DNA of 64,000 nucleotides from Lithobates sylvaticus (Eukaryota; Chordata; Amphibia; Anura; Ranidae). The translations under genes and the position numbers were made by a program. The stretch spans positions 113,763,490-113,827,489 of the forward strand of contig CM053032.1 in assembly GCA_028564925.1 (NCBI GenBank), given 5' to 3'. The stretch's first letter is position 1, and every line of letters starts with the position of its first letter. Below are positions 1-10,811 of this stretch, piece by piece. A model generated the notes under the pieces. The model did no database searches and was not told where the DNA came from. It worked only from the letters and a program-made list of their open reading frames with translations.

Positions 1-379
1 ATGGATCGTGTGTGGCGAGGAGAGAGATTGTGTGCCCAAATGTGAGTTTTTTTCTATTTTACTGTGCCAAACAAGTGCCCAACAGTGCCATACAGTGCTA
101 CATCAGTGCCCATCAGTGCCACTACAGTGCTCAGTGCCACTACAGTGCCCAATAGTGCACATCAATGCCCATAAGTGAGTGCTCATCAGTGCCATTCTAT
201 CAGTGAATCGTCATCATTGCATATCAGTGCAGCAGCAGTGTATTAGTGCACATCAGTGGACCCTCACCAGCACCCAGCAGTGCACCCTCATCAGCACCCA
301 GCAGTGCAGCCACATCTGTCCTAGTGTCCCTATAGCACCACAGCCCACAGTCACCAGTATGGTGATTTTTTTTCCCCAG
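1..379. repeat. Degenerate CAGTGCC-rich tandem repeat
   Basis: Short units around CAGTGCC and CATCAGTGCC recur irregularly from about position 65 to 330, then grade into CAGCACCCAGCAGTGCA units. The small open frame at 179-382 is a by-product of the repeat. It lies directly upstream of the piggyBac-like coding fragment and may be its original 5' flank or an internal minisatellite of that element. No gene is seen here. Confidence 0.6.
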
Positions 380-604
380 TGAGGTGGCTTACCAGCTTCT
401 TAGCCTGAGCAGCGCGGAGCTCTCTGAGTCAAATTCTGATTTCGGCATATGAACCCATTTTAAGCAGTTCGTCTGCTACAGAATCAGAGGAAGAGGAACA
501 TGTGCCAATGAAAAAAAAGACGTTCTGGCGAGAATCAGCAGCCTACTGCAAGTAGTGCAGTGCCATCCACGAGAGTACCACTGCAACAAAAGCCATGTAG
601 TGGA
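380..604 (+). pseudogene. piggyBac transposase, N-terminal fragment
   Basis: In the + frame the sequence reads AYQLLSLSSAELSESNSDF, followed by a Ser/Glu-rich stretch (SSSSATESEEEE). This resembles the acidic N-terminus common in vertebrate piggyBac (PGBD-type) transposases, which cut and paste at TTAA. Stops and frame changes break the frame. Homology ends near 604, where a LINE on the other strand begins. The catalytic-core fragment of a piggyBac element reappears at 13,967 on the same strand, so the two may be remnants of one element separated by L1-A, with the middle of the protein lost. Assignment of this N-terminal piece rests on motif resemblance and is less sure than the core fragment. 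Confidence 0.5.
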
Positions 605-966
605 GGGCCAGGGATTGTATCCAAGGTTCTCCACCTGCCTGTGTTCTCACCGCATGGCGTAGTTGCAGATAGGGGAAATACATGGATTGGGGCAGCCCAA
701 ATTTAGCCTGATGCTCCGGAAAGGAACTCATGTTTCCGTTAGTAAAGATATGTACCAGGTGTTTGACACCGAAGGATTTCCATCTTGCAACACACGTCAA
801 GGACTGCAGCTCCCCATAGTATTTGTTGTTCCAAATTGGGCTGTAGCCCGTGAAGCCAGTTTTGCATTAAAACATATGTGGGAAAAAGTTTATTAGATTT
901 AGTAAATGCCAGTGCCTCCAGACCCGTGGACAACTCGGGTGAGCTGGGCTGCTATGTAAAGCTAGC
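605..966 (-). pseudogene. L1-A ORF2, C-terminal part
   Basis: On the - strand the motifs NGNMSSFPEHQAKFGLP and FPYLQLRHAVRTQ match the conserved region after the reverse transcriptase of vertebrate L1 ORF2, where a short 'F..Y.QLRH' block is typical. A second frame carries the preceding part (NWLHGLQPNLEQQILWGAAV). The region is split over at least two frames, so it is not functional. It is separated from the rest of ORF2 by the hAT-type element at 975-4,830, whose 8-bp target duplication (CCCCCAGC) lies at 967-974 and 4,831-4,838. Confidence 0.65.
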
Positions 967-1101
967 CCCCCAGCCAGGGCCAGATTAAGAACATTGTGGG
1001 CCTGGTGCTGAGGATTTTGGTGGGGCCTTTTATAAACAATAAATAAATAAAAATGCAAACTATTTTTTGTTATAACAAATTAAATTAAAGAGAGAGAGGG
1101 A

Positions 1102-2106
1102 TAGGGTTGCCACCTTTTCTTCAAGTCAAACCCGAACACTTTAGCAGCACAAGGCAATTTTTTTTTTCTTATAGTATAAGCTATACATATATTTTGCTAG
1201 TAAATAAAATTTCTAATCATATGAAGTTAAGAACAAGAGTCCCCCTTTACATCAGAGTCCACAGAGTTCCCCTTTTTACATCTGAACTAACAGAGTTCCC
1301 TTTCACTGTAAGGGGGGACTCTGATGTAAGGGAGAACTCTGGGGACTCTAACATAAGGGATGCTCTGAAAACCCTGATGTAAGGGAGAACTCTGGGGACT
1401 CTAACATAAGGGATGCTCTGAAAACCCTGATTTAAGGGGGAACACTGAGAACTCTGATGTACGGAGAGGACTCTGATGTAAGGGAGAACTCTGGGGACTC
1501 TAACATAAGGGATCCTCTGGGAACCCTGATTTAAGGGGGAACATTGAGAACTCTGATGTACGGAGAGAACTCTGATGTAAGGGGAAATGATGTGACTTCT
1601 GGTGTAAAGGGGAAATCTGATGTAAGGGGTGCTCTGAGAACCCTGATTTACCTTAGTGTACTTACTCAGAGGCAGGAGAGAGAAGGCGGGAGACTTCAGT
1701 CACAGACAGGGATGGATGGTGAGCTCACTCACCACTTGGCATTCAGCACCTCTCATCCAGATGTATCTGAGGCTGCTGGACTTCAAATTTCTGGCCCCCA
1801 CTTTCCTATTCTGAGGCACAGCGCCGGGGATTGGAGTGTGGGCAGACACAGAGGGGTGGGGGGGGAGTGCAGATTGAGCCCTTTCTCCTCCTGTGTGTGT
1901 GTTACGGGGGGGGTGTTAGTGCTGGCTTTGGGCAGTGTTAAAGAGTGTAACAGATACTCTCAGCTCAGACAACTGCAGCCAGCAACCCTGCTGGGAAGCC
2001 ATAGTCCAGTCTGAATAATGTGTCCGGGTTTCAGGCAGTCTGAAACCCGGACGCATGATTCCAAACCCGAACTGTCCGGGTGAATCCTGGACAGGTGGCA
2101 ACCCTA
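1102..2106. mobile_element. Non-autonomous hAT-type element nested in the 975-4,830 element
   Basis: Terminal inverted repeats TAGGGTTGCCACCT and AGGTGGCAACCCTA bound a 1,005-bp segment. The 8-bp target duplication GAGAGGGA is exact (1,094-1,101 and 2,107-2,114). These are hAT hallmarks. There is no transposase. The interior carries a tandem repeat (1,300-1,645) and, near the right end, an inverted GTCCGGGTTTCAG-type motif that extends the terminal repeat. The open frames at 1,107-2,014 come from the repeat and show no known domain. Confidence 0.8.
1300..1645. repeat. Minisatellite inside the nested hAT-type element
   Basis: Blocks such as CTCTGATGTAAGGGAGAACT, GGGGACTCTAACATAAGGGA and AACCCTGATTTAAGGGGGAA recur three to four times with a long period of roughly 100 bp and shorter internal sub-repeats. 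It generates open frames but no recognisable protein. Confidence 0.7.
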
Positions 2107-2829
2107 GAGAGGGAGGATGAGAGAGAGAGAGAGATAGAAAGGGGATGAAAGAGGTGTGAGGGGTAAGGGAGGGAGGATGAGAGAGAAAGGGGGGATGAGA
2201 GAAAGAGGATACACATGAGCATGTGTGGGAATGACATCAACGCAGCCCGGCCAAGGCAAGTGACCGAAGGCACAGAACCCGGAAGGAAGACCGGGTGAAG
2301 ATGGAAGTGCCCGGGCCTCGCCGGATTGATCACAGCACAGCACTGGAAGGCTCAGTCTGACAATTTAAGTGTACCCTAATGTGCTAATATGCTGTGCATA
2401 CTTGTACATTATGGCATAACCTACCCCAGGGCCTCTAAAAAGTAGTAATGTTAGAAAGGTTTATTACCGCTTTAATATCACAGGAGCCTCTCATGGGCCC
2501 CCTACTGACCCTGTGGCCCTTGGGAAGTGCCTAAGTGCATAGTTGTCAACATTTCAAAAATATTTTCAGGGACGCTTTTTTTACAAGTGTTATATTTAGA
2601 GTAGCTGACATCCCCTATGTTCCTCTATACATCACAGTAGTAATTACAAAATTAAATAAGTACTAATAATGGGGCAGAACAAATATGAGGACTGTGAGAT
2701 TTCCTTTAGTTGAACTAACAAAAGTGTGCCCATTCTAGAGCTGGTAACATTGAGGATATTCAGTATAATTTAAAATTATGGGTAAGAGGCATAGGGGAGG
2801 AGTATGGATGGTATAAAAGTGGGAAGTAT

Positions 2830-3745
2830 GTGCAGATGAGGGAGAGGAATGTGGAGGGTCTAACAGTGGGCACTATGTACATGAGAGGAGTGCAGAGGGT
2901 ATGGCAGAAGGCACTATGTACAGGAGAGGAGTGTGAAGGGTATGACAGTGGGCAGTATGCACAGGAGTGTGGAGGGTATGACAGTGGGCACTATGTACAG
3001 GAGAGAAGTGTGGAGAGTAGGACAGTAAGCAGTAATTACAGGAGAGGAGTGTGGAGGGAGGGTATGACGGTGGGCACTATGTATAGGAGAGGAGTATGGA
3101 GGGTATGACAGTGAGTAGTATGTACAGGAGAGGAGTGTGGACGGTATGACAGTGGGCACTATGTATAGGAGAGAAGTGTGGAGGGTATGACAGTGGGCAC
3201 TATGTATAGGAGAGGAGTATGGAGGGTATGACAGTGAGTAGTATGTACAGGAGAGGAGTGTGGAGGGTATGACAGTGAGCACTATGTATAGGAGAGAAGT
3301 GTTAGAGGTATGACAGTGGGCTCTATGTATAGGAGAGGAGTGTGGAGGGTATGACAGTGAGTAGTATGTACTGGAGAGGAGTGTTGGAGGTATGACAGTG
3401 GGCACTATGTATAGGAGAGGAGTGTGGAGGGTATGACAGTGAGTAGTATGTACAGGAGAGGAGGGTATGATGGTGGGCACTATGTATAGGAGAGGAGTGT
3501 GGAGGGTACGACAGTGGGCACTATGTACAGGAGAGGTGTATGACAGCGGGCACTATGTACAGGAGAGGAGTGTGTAGGATATGACAGCGGGCACTATGTA
3601 TAGGACAGAAATGTGGAGGGTATGACAGTGAGCAGTATGTACAGGAGAGAAGTGTAGAGAGTATGACAGTGGGCACTATGTATAGGAGAGAAGTGTGAAG
3701 AGTATGACAGTGGGCACTATGTATAGGAAAGGAGGATGAAGTAAT
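2830..3745. repeat. Minisatellite of about 41 bp
   Basis: About 20 imperfect copies of a unit containing GTGTGGAGGGTATGACAGTG followed by GGCACTATGTATAGGAGAGG. Unit length varies, with some units shortened. The long - strand open frame at 2,914-3,480 (repeating 'TVIPSTLLSCTYYSL'-like peptide) is simply this repeat read through. Confidence 0.85.
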
Positions 3746-4838
3746 CTGGGAAGGAAAAATGTAAAGGTTTGTGGAAGGATGTTTAGGGACTGCGTAGTGG
3801 TTAAGCGGGCCATACATGGATTGAAATTACACCAATTAAGCAGAGACCAGCCATAGTCGATCTATGTATGGGCTAGCTGGTTTTACACAAGTCAACCTAT
3901 TAACCGACTTGAGTACAACCAGCCTGTCAGGTTTTCCCCAAAACAATCAGTGCTGCCAGCTATAGTTAGCAACACTAATCATTGTATTTACTGGCAGAAC
4001 ACAATAACACTGCGGGAGTGATTGCCCCATTCACAGGTCAGCAGGTGAGAGGGTGTGTGGGGACAGGCTGGGGAGAGATACTAGTCAGTGGCTGGGTAGG
4101 CACTGGTTAGTATCAGAGCCAGATACACACAGGTTACATATGCCACGATTGTTAGAGCGAGACCTCCACTGTAACTCCAAACATGTAACCTGTAAAAAAA
4201 CTGAAAGCATCGCTTAGTACACAACAAAAATTTTTTTATGAATGAAACAGTTTCTTTCCAAAAAAAAGTTTGAAAAATTGCTGCGCAAATATCGTGTAAC
4301 ATAAAAAGTTGCAAAGACCACCATTTTATTCCATAGGGTGTCTGCTAAAACAATATATATAATGCTTGAGGCTTCTGAGCAATTTTCTAGCATAAGAAAA
4401 ATGATGATTTTTACATGTAGGAGAGAAGTCTCAGAATTGGCCTGGGTGACAAGGGCTTAATTATCATAAGTAATATACAAATTATTATTATAAGCCCTGT
4501 GAGTTCATCCTCTCAGTCTGCTGCAGAGTGTTCCTGCTTGTATTTAAACTGGCCGCTCTGTATGTAGCTTCTGACCGGCTGCGCAAGCAGCTCTGTATCT
4601 CCGGAACCATAGATGATAGCAGCTCCACATTTTAACCAGTACTGGAGTGGGTCTTTAGCTACATACCCTCCAAATATGGGGTCTCTGTGACTCCTGATCG
4701 CCGAGCTACAACCCTCGAAGTCGATCTTTTTTTTTTTTTTTGATTTTTTTTTTTTTGGGGCAAATGGGCCTATCTTGAGAAAGGGGCCTGGAGCTGCAGC
4801 TCCAATAGCCCCTATGTTAATCCGGCCCTGCCCCCAGC

Positions 4839-5869
4839 CTCCTTGGGCTTTTGGAGTTATTGCAATTTAATCCTCTGAGGTCTATCAAGCCAGAGAAATG
4901 ATGCAGAATATCCTAAGAGTAACTACCATAGGTGTATTGTGTAGCATATATAAGAGTTCACTCTGCCTACCAGTGACATATTTAGTTTAGACCATACTTA
5001 AATTTTATCCTTAATACGGCTCAATAATGGGCAAACATTAAGGAAGACAGTCTCGGCTGTGGGGTAACATCCACTCCTAGATATTTAGTCAAGGGTAGAA
5101 TCTAACAGCATAATCGATGATTTAGTCCAATTAATTACTAGGCCTGAAAATTATTCCAAATTTTTTAATGCTTCCTTCAGGGAGCCCTCTGTGTCGCCCA
5201 ATAATAGCATAGTGTCATCCGCATAAAGAATTATCTTTTCGTGAATCTGTCTATATGTAAACCCTGTTATTAAAGAATTAGAGTGGATCATAGCCGCCAA
5301 TGGCTCTATGGCTATGGCGAACAGGAGAGGGGACAGAGGGCATCCCTGTCAGGTACCCCTAAGCAGGGGGAATGTAGATGATACGTGGCCTGCTTCTCTA
5401 ATCACCGCTTTTGGCGAGGAGTAAAGTAACTGCCCCATGACAGAAATATGGGTCCGAATCCAAATTTAAGCATCGTGGCCCATGGATACTGACATTCAAC
5501 ACTATTGAATGCCTTATGGGCATCTAACGATAGCAGTGCCCTATCCCCCATATTATCAGTCCAGGACTGTATGTTAACAAATAGGCGACGCAATTCATTT
5601 TTATATCCGTTTGTAATAAGAGCCCAAGTCTAGGGGATCCTTCTTTGGATTAAGCAGTAATACTATATTTGCCTGCATCATTGAGTCTGGAAGGACCTGT
5701 CCGTCTCTAGCTGCATTCAGTGTTTTGAGCAAGTGTGGTAGTATGGCGTCACCATATTGTTTATATGCCTCGACCGGGATGGGGCCTTCAAATTGGGAAA
5801 GGATTTAACCGCCGTTTGGATTTCTTCTACGGTGATTGGTGCATCTAGCTTTTGACTCTGAGTTTCAGT
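4839..5869 (-). pseudogene. L1-A ORF2, reverse transcriptase region
   Basis: On the - strand the segment shows LSLDAHKAFNSVE (the RT motif around the first catalytic Asp) near 5,500-5,560, and ILYADDTMLLLG, the YADD catalytic motif, near 5,200-5,230. Downstream lies FSGLVINWTKSS, typical of the L1 RT thumb. Several stops and frameshifts interrupt it. It joins the upstream ORF2 part across the 5,878-6,963 element, whose target duplication TAGGCAAG falls inside ORF2, and is cut on the other side by the 975-4,830 element. Confidence 0.75.
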
Positions 5870-5877
5870 TAGGCAAG

Positions 5878-6963
5878 CAGGCCTGGTGCAAGGATTTTTG
5901 ACACCCTAGGCGAAACCTAATTTTGCCCCCCCCCCCCCCCTCCCGGCTCCACCCTCTTTGCCCAGCCCATGTATATACCCATGTATACCCCACCTTTTGA
6001 ATGAAATGGCCATCAAATGCATTCCCACCAGCGCCCATCAAATGCAGCCTCACCACCACCCATCAAATTCAGCCTCACCAGCGCCCATCAAATTCAGCCT
6101 CACCAGCGCCCATCAAATTCAGCCTCACCAGCGCCCATCAAATTCAGCCTCACCAGCGCCCATCAAATTCAGCCTCACCAGCGCCCATCAAATTCAGCCT
6201 CACCAGCGCCCATCAAATGCAGCCTCACCAGCGCCCATCAAATGCAGCCTCACCAGCGCCCATCAAATGCAGCCTCACCAGCGCCCATCAAATGCAGCCT
6301 CACCAGCGCCCATCAAATGCAGCCTCACCAGCGCCCATCAAATTCAGCCTCACCAGCGCCCATTAATGCAGCCTCACCAGAGCCCATCAAATTCAGCCTC
6401 ACCAGCGCCCATCAAATTCAGCCTCACCAGCGCCCATTAATGCAGTTTACCAGTACCCATCAAATTCAGCCTCCCCAGCGCCCATCAAATGCAGCCTCAC
6501 CAGCGCCCATCAAATGCAGCCTCACCAGCGCCCATCAAATTCAGTCTCACCGGCGCCCATTAATGTAGCTTACCAGCGCCCATCAAATGCAGCCTCATCA
6601 GCGCCCATCAAATGCAGCCTCATCAGCGCCCATCAAATTCAGCCTCACCAGCGCCCATCAAATGCAGCCTCACCAGCGCCCATCAAATGCAGCCTCACCA
6701 GCGCCCATTAATGCAGCTTACCAGTGCCCATCAATGAATGTTTGCTTGCTTCCATTCATTTAGAAGTTGGGACACAGACACAGTCCTTCACCGATGCTGC
6801 GCTTCTGACACTATGTGTGAACAGAGCGGCGGCTGCCTGCTGATGCTAAGACTTAGTTGCTTGCTGCAGAGAGAAGAGAGTAGGAACACCAGTGGTCGGG
6901 CCCCCTACGCAGCAGTGCGCCCTAGGCGGCTGCCTAGTTTGCCTAGTGGTAGCACTGGCCCTG
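5878..6963. mobile_element. Non-autonomous hAT-type element with internal minisatellite, 1.1 kb
   Basis: The left end CAGGCCTGGTGCAAGG and the right end (reverse complement CAGGGCCAGTGCTACC) form a short imperfect inverted repeat. Subterminal copies of CCTAGGCG occur at both ends. The flanking 8-bp target duplication TAGGCAAG is exact (5,870-5,877 and 6,964-6,971), which supports hAT-type transposition into ORF2 of L1-A. A poly(C) tract lies at 5,926-5,941. Most of the interior is a 25-bp tandem array. No transposase is present. Confidence 0.82.
6030..6735. repeat. 25-bp minisatellite (CAGCCTCACCAGCGCCCATCAAAT-type)
   Basis: About 28 copies of a 25-bp unit made of CAGCCTCACCAGCGCC plus CATCAAATT or CATCAAATG. 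The third-from-last base alternates T/G in blocks, and a shortened CATTAATG variant occurs in four places. The unit length is not a multiple of three and contains no stop in any frame, so all three + frames stay open for hundreds of bases (5,958-6,711). These are not genes. Confidence 0.92.
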
Positions 6964-6971
6964 TAGGCAAG

Positions 6972-8013
6972 GTAGTTCAATCCGATGCAAAAAGTCCTGC
7001 AGTTCCCCTTGCGAATAGGCCTGTTTGTAGCTGTAGAGATCGGAATAAAATTTCACCAGCTCCTGCATAATAGTGGTCGGGATATTCACCAACCTACCCT
7101 CTCTGGTGCGTAAAGCCCCTATAGACGGGGAGGTCTGGTTTGATTTAAATATTTTTGCTAGCAGCCTCCCTGTTTGCTCCCCTTCCTCATAGAAGGCCAA
7201 AATTGTTTCCTATCTGCAGAAGACATATCTATATGGTTTACCGCATCCTGAGCTGCTATCCATGCCTCCCTAGTAACCTCTGTTGAATCTATGTACTCCG
7301 CCTCCAGCCTTCTCACCAGATGAGCAGCCTGATCCCTCTGGGCATTAGTGTTTTTCTTAATTGAATTTACCTCCCTCACAAAGATACTTCTCAGAAAGGC
7401 TTTAAAGGTATCCCAGGCTCCACTAAGATTCGAGTAGTCAGTATGCCTCTTCCAATAATCAGATCTCAGCAGTAATTTTGTTGTGTGAGGTGAACAGGTT
7501 CAGCCAAAAAGCATTAAGCTTCCATGGGGCCCTGGGTAATGTATTGGCCAGTTTGGAATTTAAATGTACCAGTATAGGGGAGTGGTCAGAGATACTCCTA
7601 ATCAAATATTGAATGTCTTCTATGATTGGGGAGGTCAATAGCGTACATAGGCACAAGTCAATTCAGGAGAGGGATAGGTGGGTCTTTGAGAAGCATGAAA
7701 ACTGCCTGTTGGCGCCAGGGGTCTAACCAGCCCACCTCCTCCACAAAGGTCTTCAATGTGGACCTTGGGTGTCCCTGATCCCTGTGGGTTGGGGGATGTC
7801 TATCTAGCACAGGATCCAGTACACCGTTGAGATCACCCAACACCAGTAAGGGGATATCAGTGCTGCGCAGCTAGTACATTAATAGATCACGAAGAACCTC
7901 CGAGTTATAGCTATTATACGTGTCAGCTGGAAAATTCTACACAATAGGAACACATATCTCCCCTCAGAATCTATTCTTTTATCTAACAGTTGGAAGTCCA
8001 GTGAGCAGTGTAT
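6972..8013 (-). pseudogene. L1-A ORF2, endonuclease to linker region
   Basis: Going 5' to 3' on the - strand: KRIDSEGRYVFL and LVLGDLNGVLDP (APE-type endonuclease with the GDLN catalytic block), ISDHSPILVHL (the SDH block at the endonuclease end), then the linker (AHLVRRLEAEYIDSTEV, FYEEGEQTGRLLAKI, LVKFYSDLYSY) leading to the RT. The order fits L1 ORF2. The pieces lie in several frames. The N-terminal portion of the endonuclease is lost or displaced by the Penelope-like insertion that begins near 8,014. Confidence 0.75.
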
Positions 8014-8022
8014 CAGGGCACT

Positions 8023-9135
8023 CAATAAAAAGTATAAAGCTGCGCCATATGAATTCAACTAAATTAAACCTAGGTACCAATAATATTTATGGCCACGGAG
8101 GAGCTCATAAAAATATATAAATACACTGACTTAATCGCATGAGTCCAAATATTATCATCAGCTCAAATAGATAAAGTCCTTTCTGGAATTCAAATATGTA
8201 AACATTCAGATCAAAATATAGCAGAGAGAAGATGCACCACGGTGACTTCACTTAGAAGATAGGTGAAAAATGAATCCCGACCACCAAATTAATTTTGCGC
8301 TCACCAGATGGCCAAGCAAAATAGGCACATATGATATCCTCCAGCAACCCCAGATTCCTGGATCTCCTAACCCCCTGGATGGATGGATGGCACTTCTTCC
8401 AACACAAAAATCACCGATCTCCACGCACTCCAGTAGGCCAATCCCAGTGGTACTCAAACATAAAAAAATTTGCCCATAGCGTGATACTGATATATAACAA
8501 TATTTATTTCATAAAAAGATTAAAAAAACTTACAAGCATAAGCCTTGTATCAATCGCATGTAAACAAACTGCTGGCCGGCCAGTTTCGAGAGTCCATCCT
8601 ACGACGTGGTGGCGTCACTGCGTGCCTTACCCAGACGCGGTTCGTCATATATGACGTTGTCAATGGGAAATGGGCGACGCACCACATTATAAAGCCAAGC
8701 CTCCACCTGAGATGCATGAGACCGGCTGTCAGCAACATCTTAAGTGTGAGCATAACATCCCATTCCTTGATTAATGTGCAATACTATGTTATAAATGGGC
8801 TTATACCCCCCCTAGGAAAAAGACCCTTACATTAGAAGATTGAGATATAGAAAGTGTATGTATAAAAAATATGTATATGCAATAATATGAAGAAGTTTTC
8901 ACTTGCGTCTAATCATATGCATACATAAATCTTTACCACAATGCACCTTACTATCATATATAATATAGAAGAGAGGGGGCGGAGGAAAAAAACAATCAGT
9001 CAAAATCACCCTGAGTGACAGATAATAAAACTAATAAATTCAAATATTCTACTTGTAAATAGTGATTATTTTGTGAAATGTATGAATATATCAAATAAAT
9101 TTTAAAACTGAATACAAAAAATGTAATATTCATAA

Positions 9136-9201
<66 letters not shown>

Positions 9202-9290
9202 TTTTGTGAAAAAATTTGAAAAATTAATAAATATAGTCATATAAAATAAAATCATATAAAAATATATTAAAAAAAACAATGTCGCCTGAC
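8023..9290 (-). repeat. PLE-1 left inverted repeat arm
   Basis: The sequence from CAATAAAAAGTATAAAGCTG onward is the reverse complement of 10,812-11,806, down to ACAATGTCGCC / GGCGACATTG at the inner ends. The arm is longer than its partner because a (TA)n tract (9,142-9,198) and small indels differ. It carries no gene. A degraded hammerhead-like stretch, the mirror of the right-arm copy, lies at about 8,628-8,668. Confidence 0.85.
9142..9198. repeat. (TA)n microsatellite
   Basis: Uninterrupted TA dinucleotide run of about 57 bp in the left arm of PLE-1; the corresponding place in the right arm is short. Confidence 0.95.
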
Positions 9291-9366
9291 AATGTTATGA
9301 CTCGTACGAATATGTGAAAAAATAACTTAAAAAAGAATTTGACTTTACAACATAAGGGTATAAACA

Positions 9367-9983
9367 GCTGATCAATAGACATTGGCACATAGTGAGAAGT
9401 GACACTACATTAAGGGATGTGGTACCCGAAAGACCCCAAGTGATTTTTAAGGGATTACCCTCCTTGAGGAATTAAGTAGCCCAGAATGTTGTGGATCCAC
9501 CAAGATCCACTAAGGGATTTTTTGATCAGCTTTCAGGGTACTATATGCAGTGTGTGCTCCCTCAACACCACTGTGAGGAGACGCACCACTTCTTTTTTGT
9601 GTACGGCTACTGTTGTTAATCATGCCATTAAGCCTTGCATAACATGTGCCACGACTGGTGTGGTCTACATGCTGCAGTGTCCTTGTGGACTGCAGTATGT
9701 GGGCTGCACCAAATGCCCATTACAGGTGCGTTAAAATGAGCACATGTCTAATATCCTGATTGGCTTTCCGAAACATTTGGTATCCAAACATTATTTATTG
9801 GCACACGACAAGGACCCCTCAAAAACGTTGTTCTTTGGAATAGATAAATTTAAACCCCATTGGCGGGGCAGTTCATTAGAGATTTCAAAACTTGAAATGG
9901 CGTGGATTCATCGCCTGAAATCTTATGCCCCCTATGGACTAAATATTGATACTGATATTAATGCTTTTATCGATAATTCTTGA
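9367..9983 (+). pseudogene. Penelope-like polyprotein: RT tail and GIY-YIG endonuclease
   Basis: The first part, about 9,367-9,470, reads NRHWHIVRSDTTLRDVVPE, matching the '(K/R)HW.(I/L)(L/V).SD..L' block at the end of Penelope reverse transcriptases. The second part, 9,486-9,983, contains CSVCSLNTT, a Cys/His linker, then GVVYMLQCPCGLQYVG (GIY-YIG core; usual GIY becomes VVY and YIG becomes YVG), CTKCPLQVR, and the C-terminal LEMAWIHRLKSYAPYGLNID block typical of PLE endonucleases. In intact elements this enzyme nicks DNA to prime reverse transcription. Most of the RT is absent and the rest is interrupted, so this copy is dead. Assignment to Penelope-like elements is firm; the sub-family (Neptune-like because of the Cys-rich linker) is a guess. 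Confidence 0.85.
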
Positions 9984-10234
9984 TTTGCATTTTATTATCA
10001 ATATTTTTGTTATCAATATTTTTAAGATTTTTAAGATATAATGTGGATCAATATGCGGAGTGGTATATGAACTTGTTCTGAGATTCTTATGTAAACTCCC
10101 CTTGAGATGCATGAGAGGGCCTAATTTATTTTGACCCGGTGAGATATTAATTTGGTATTAATATGTGTATAATTTGTATATTTTGTTATGAATTAATTTT
10201 TGAACATATAGAAAGGGAGAGGGAAATGGATATA

Positions 10235-10603
10235 TACTGTATTTATTGGCGTATAACACTCACTTTTTCACCATGAAAATCGGGTGCAAATAGCATGTGC
10301 GTGTTATATGCCAATACTTCAATTTTAGATGCCTTGTAGGGGACAGGGAGGGGGGCTGCATTGATGGCAATGGTGAGGCTGCATTGATGGCAATGGTGAG
10401 GCTGCATTGATGTGGACTGATGAGGCTGCATTGATGGCACTTGTGAGGCTGCATTGATGGCAATGGTGAGGCTGCAGATGGGCACTGACCCTTATATTGC
10501 TTCAAAGTTCCTTATTTTAAATTTATTTATTTTTTCCTGAAACTTCCCTCTTCAAATGAATGTGCGTGTTATACGCCTGTGCGTGTTATACGCCGATAAA
10601 TAC

Positions 10604-10607
<4 letters not shown>
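10235..10607. mobile_element. MITE with 25-30 bp inverted repeats, inside PLE-1
   Basis: The left end TACTGTATTTATTGGCGTAT continues into AACAC. The right end, reverse-complemented, reads TACCGTATTTATCGGCGTAT then AACACGCAC. The element sits in a TA-rich stretch, so the target duplication is at best TA and the superfamily is unclear (Tc1/mariner-like is possible). Inside is a short 24-bp minisatellite (TGATGGCAATGGTGAGGCTGC at 10,360-10,475). A GTGCGTGTTATACGCC unit is doubled at its right end. No gene. Confidence 0.7.

Positions 10608-10653
<46 letters not shown>
10605..10653. repeat. (TA)n microsatellite
   Basis: Pure TA run at the right border of the MITE, followed by a T-rich stretch. 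The small open frame over it (10,560-10,844) is an artefact. Confidence 0.95.
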
Positions 10654-10658
<5 letters not shown>

Positions 10659-10811
10659 TTTTTTATTATTATTTTTTTTTGTTTAACATATGCAACCATT
10701 GTTATGGTTTGTATGTATGTTAATTATTTTTTAAGTTATTTTTTAAGTTATTTTTTCACATATTCACACGTCAGAATTATTCACAATTTTTTCACTTACC
10801 AATGTACCAAG

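Larger units (their letters stand above)
975..4830. mobile_element. Non-autonomous hAT-type DNA transposon, 3.86 kb
   Basis: The ends are CAGGGCCAGATTAA at the left and, reverse-complemented, CAGGGCCGGATTAACATAGG at the right, so they form a terminal inverted repeat. Both sides carry the same 8-bp target duplication, CCCCCAGC (967-974 and 4,831-4,838), as expected for hAT transposons. No transposase is visible. The interior holds a second complete hAT-type element (1,102-2,106), a roughly 41-bp minisatellite (2,830-3,745), a poly(T) tract at 4,728-4,756, and otherwise unrecognised AT-rich sequence (2,107-2,829 and 3,746-4,727). The insertion splits ORF2 of L1-A. Confidence 0.8.

Noticed and set aside
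2914-3817. Long - strand ORFs of 188 and 98 aa with repeating HTLHTSLLYIVPTVIP
   Set aside because: Translation of the 41-bp minisatellite on the wrong strand; no domain.
5958-6568. Three overlapping ORFs up to 183 aa
   Set aside because: All are the 25-bp repeat read in its three frames.
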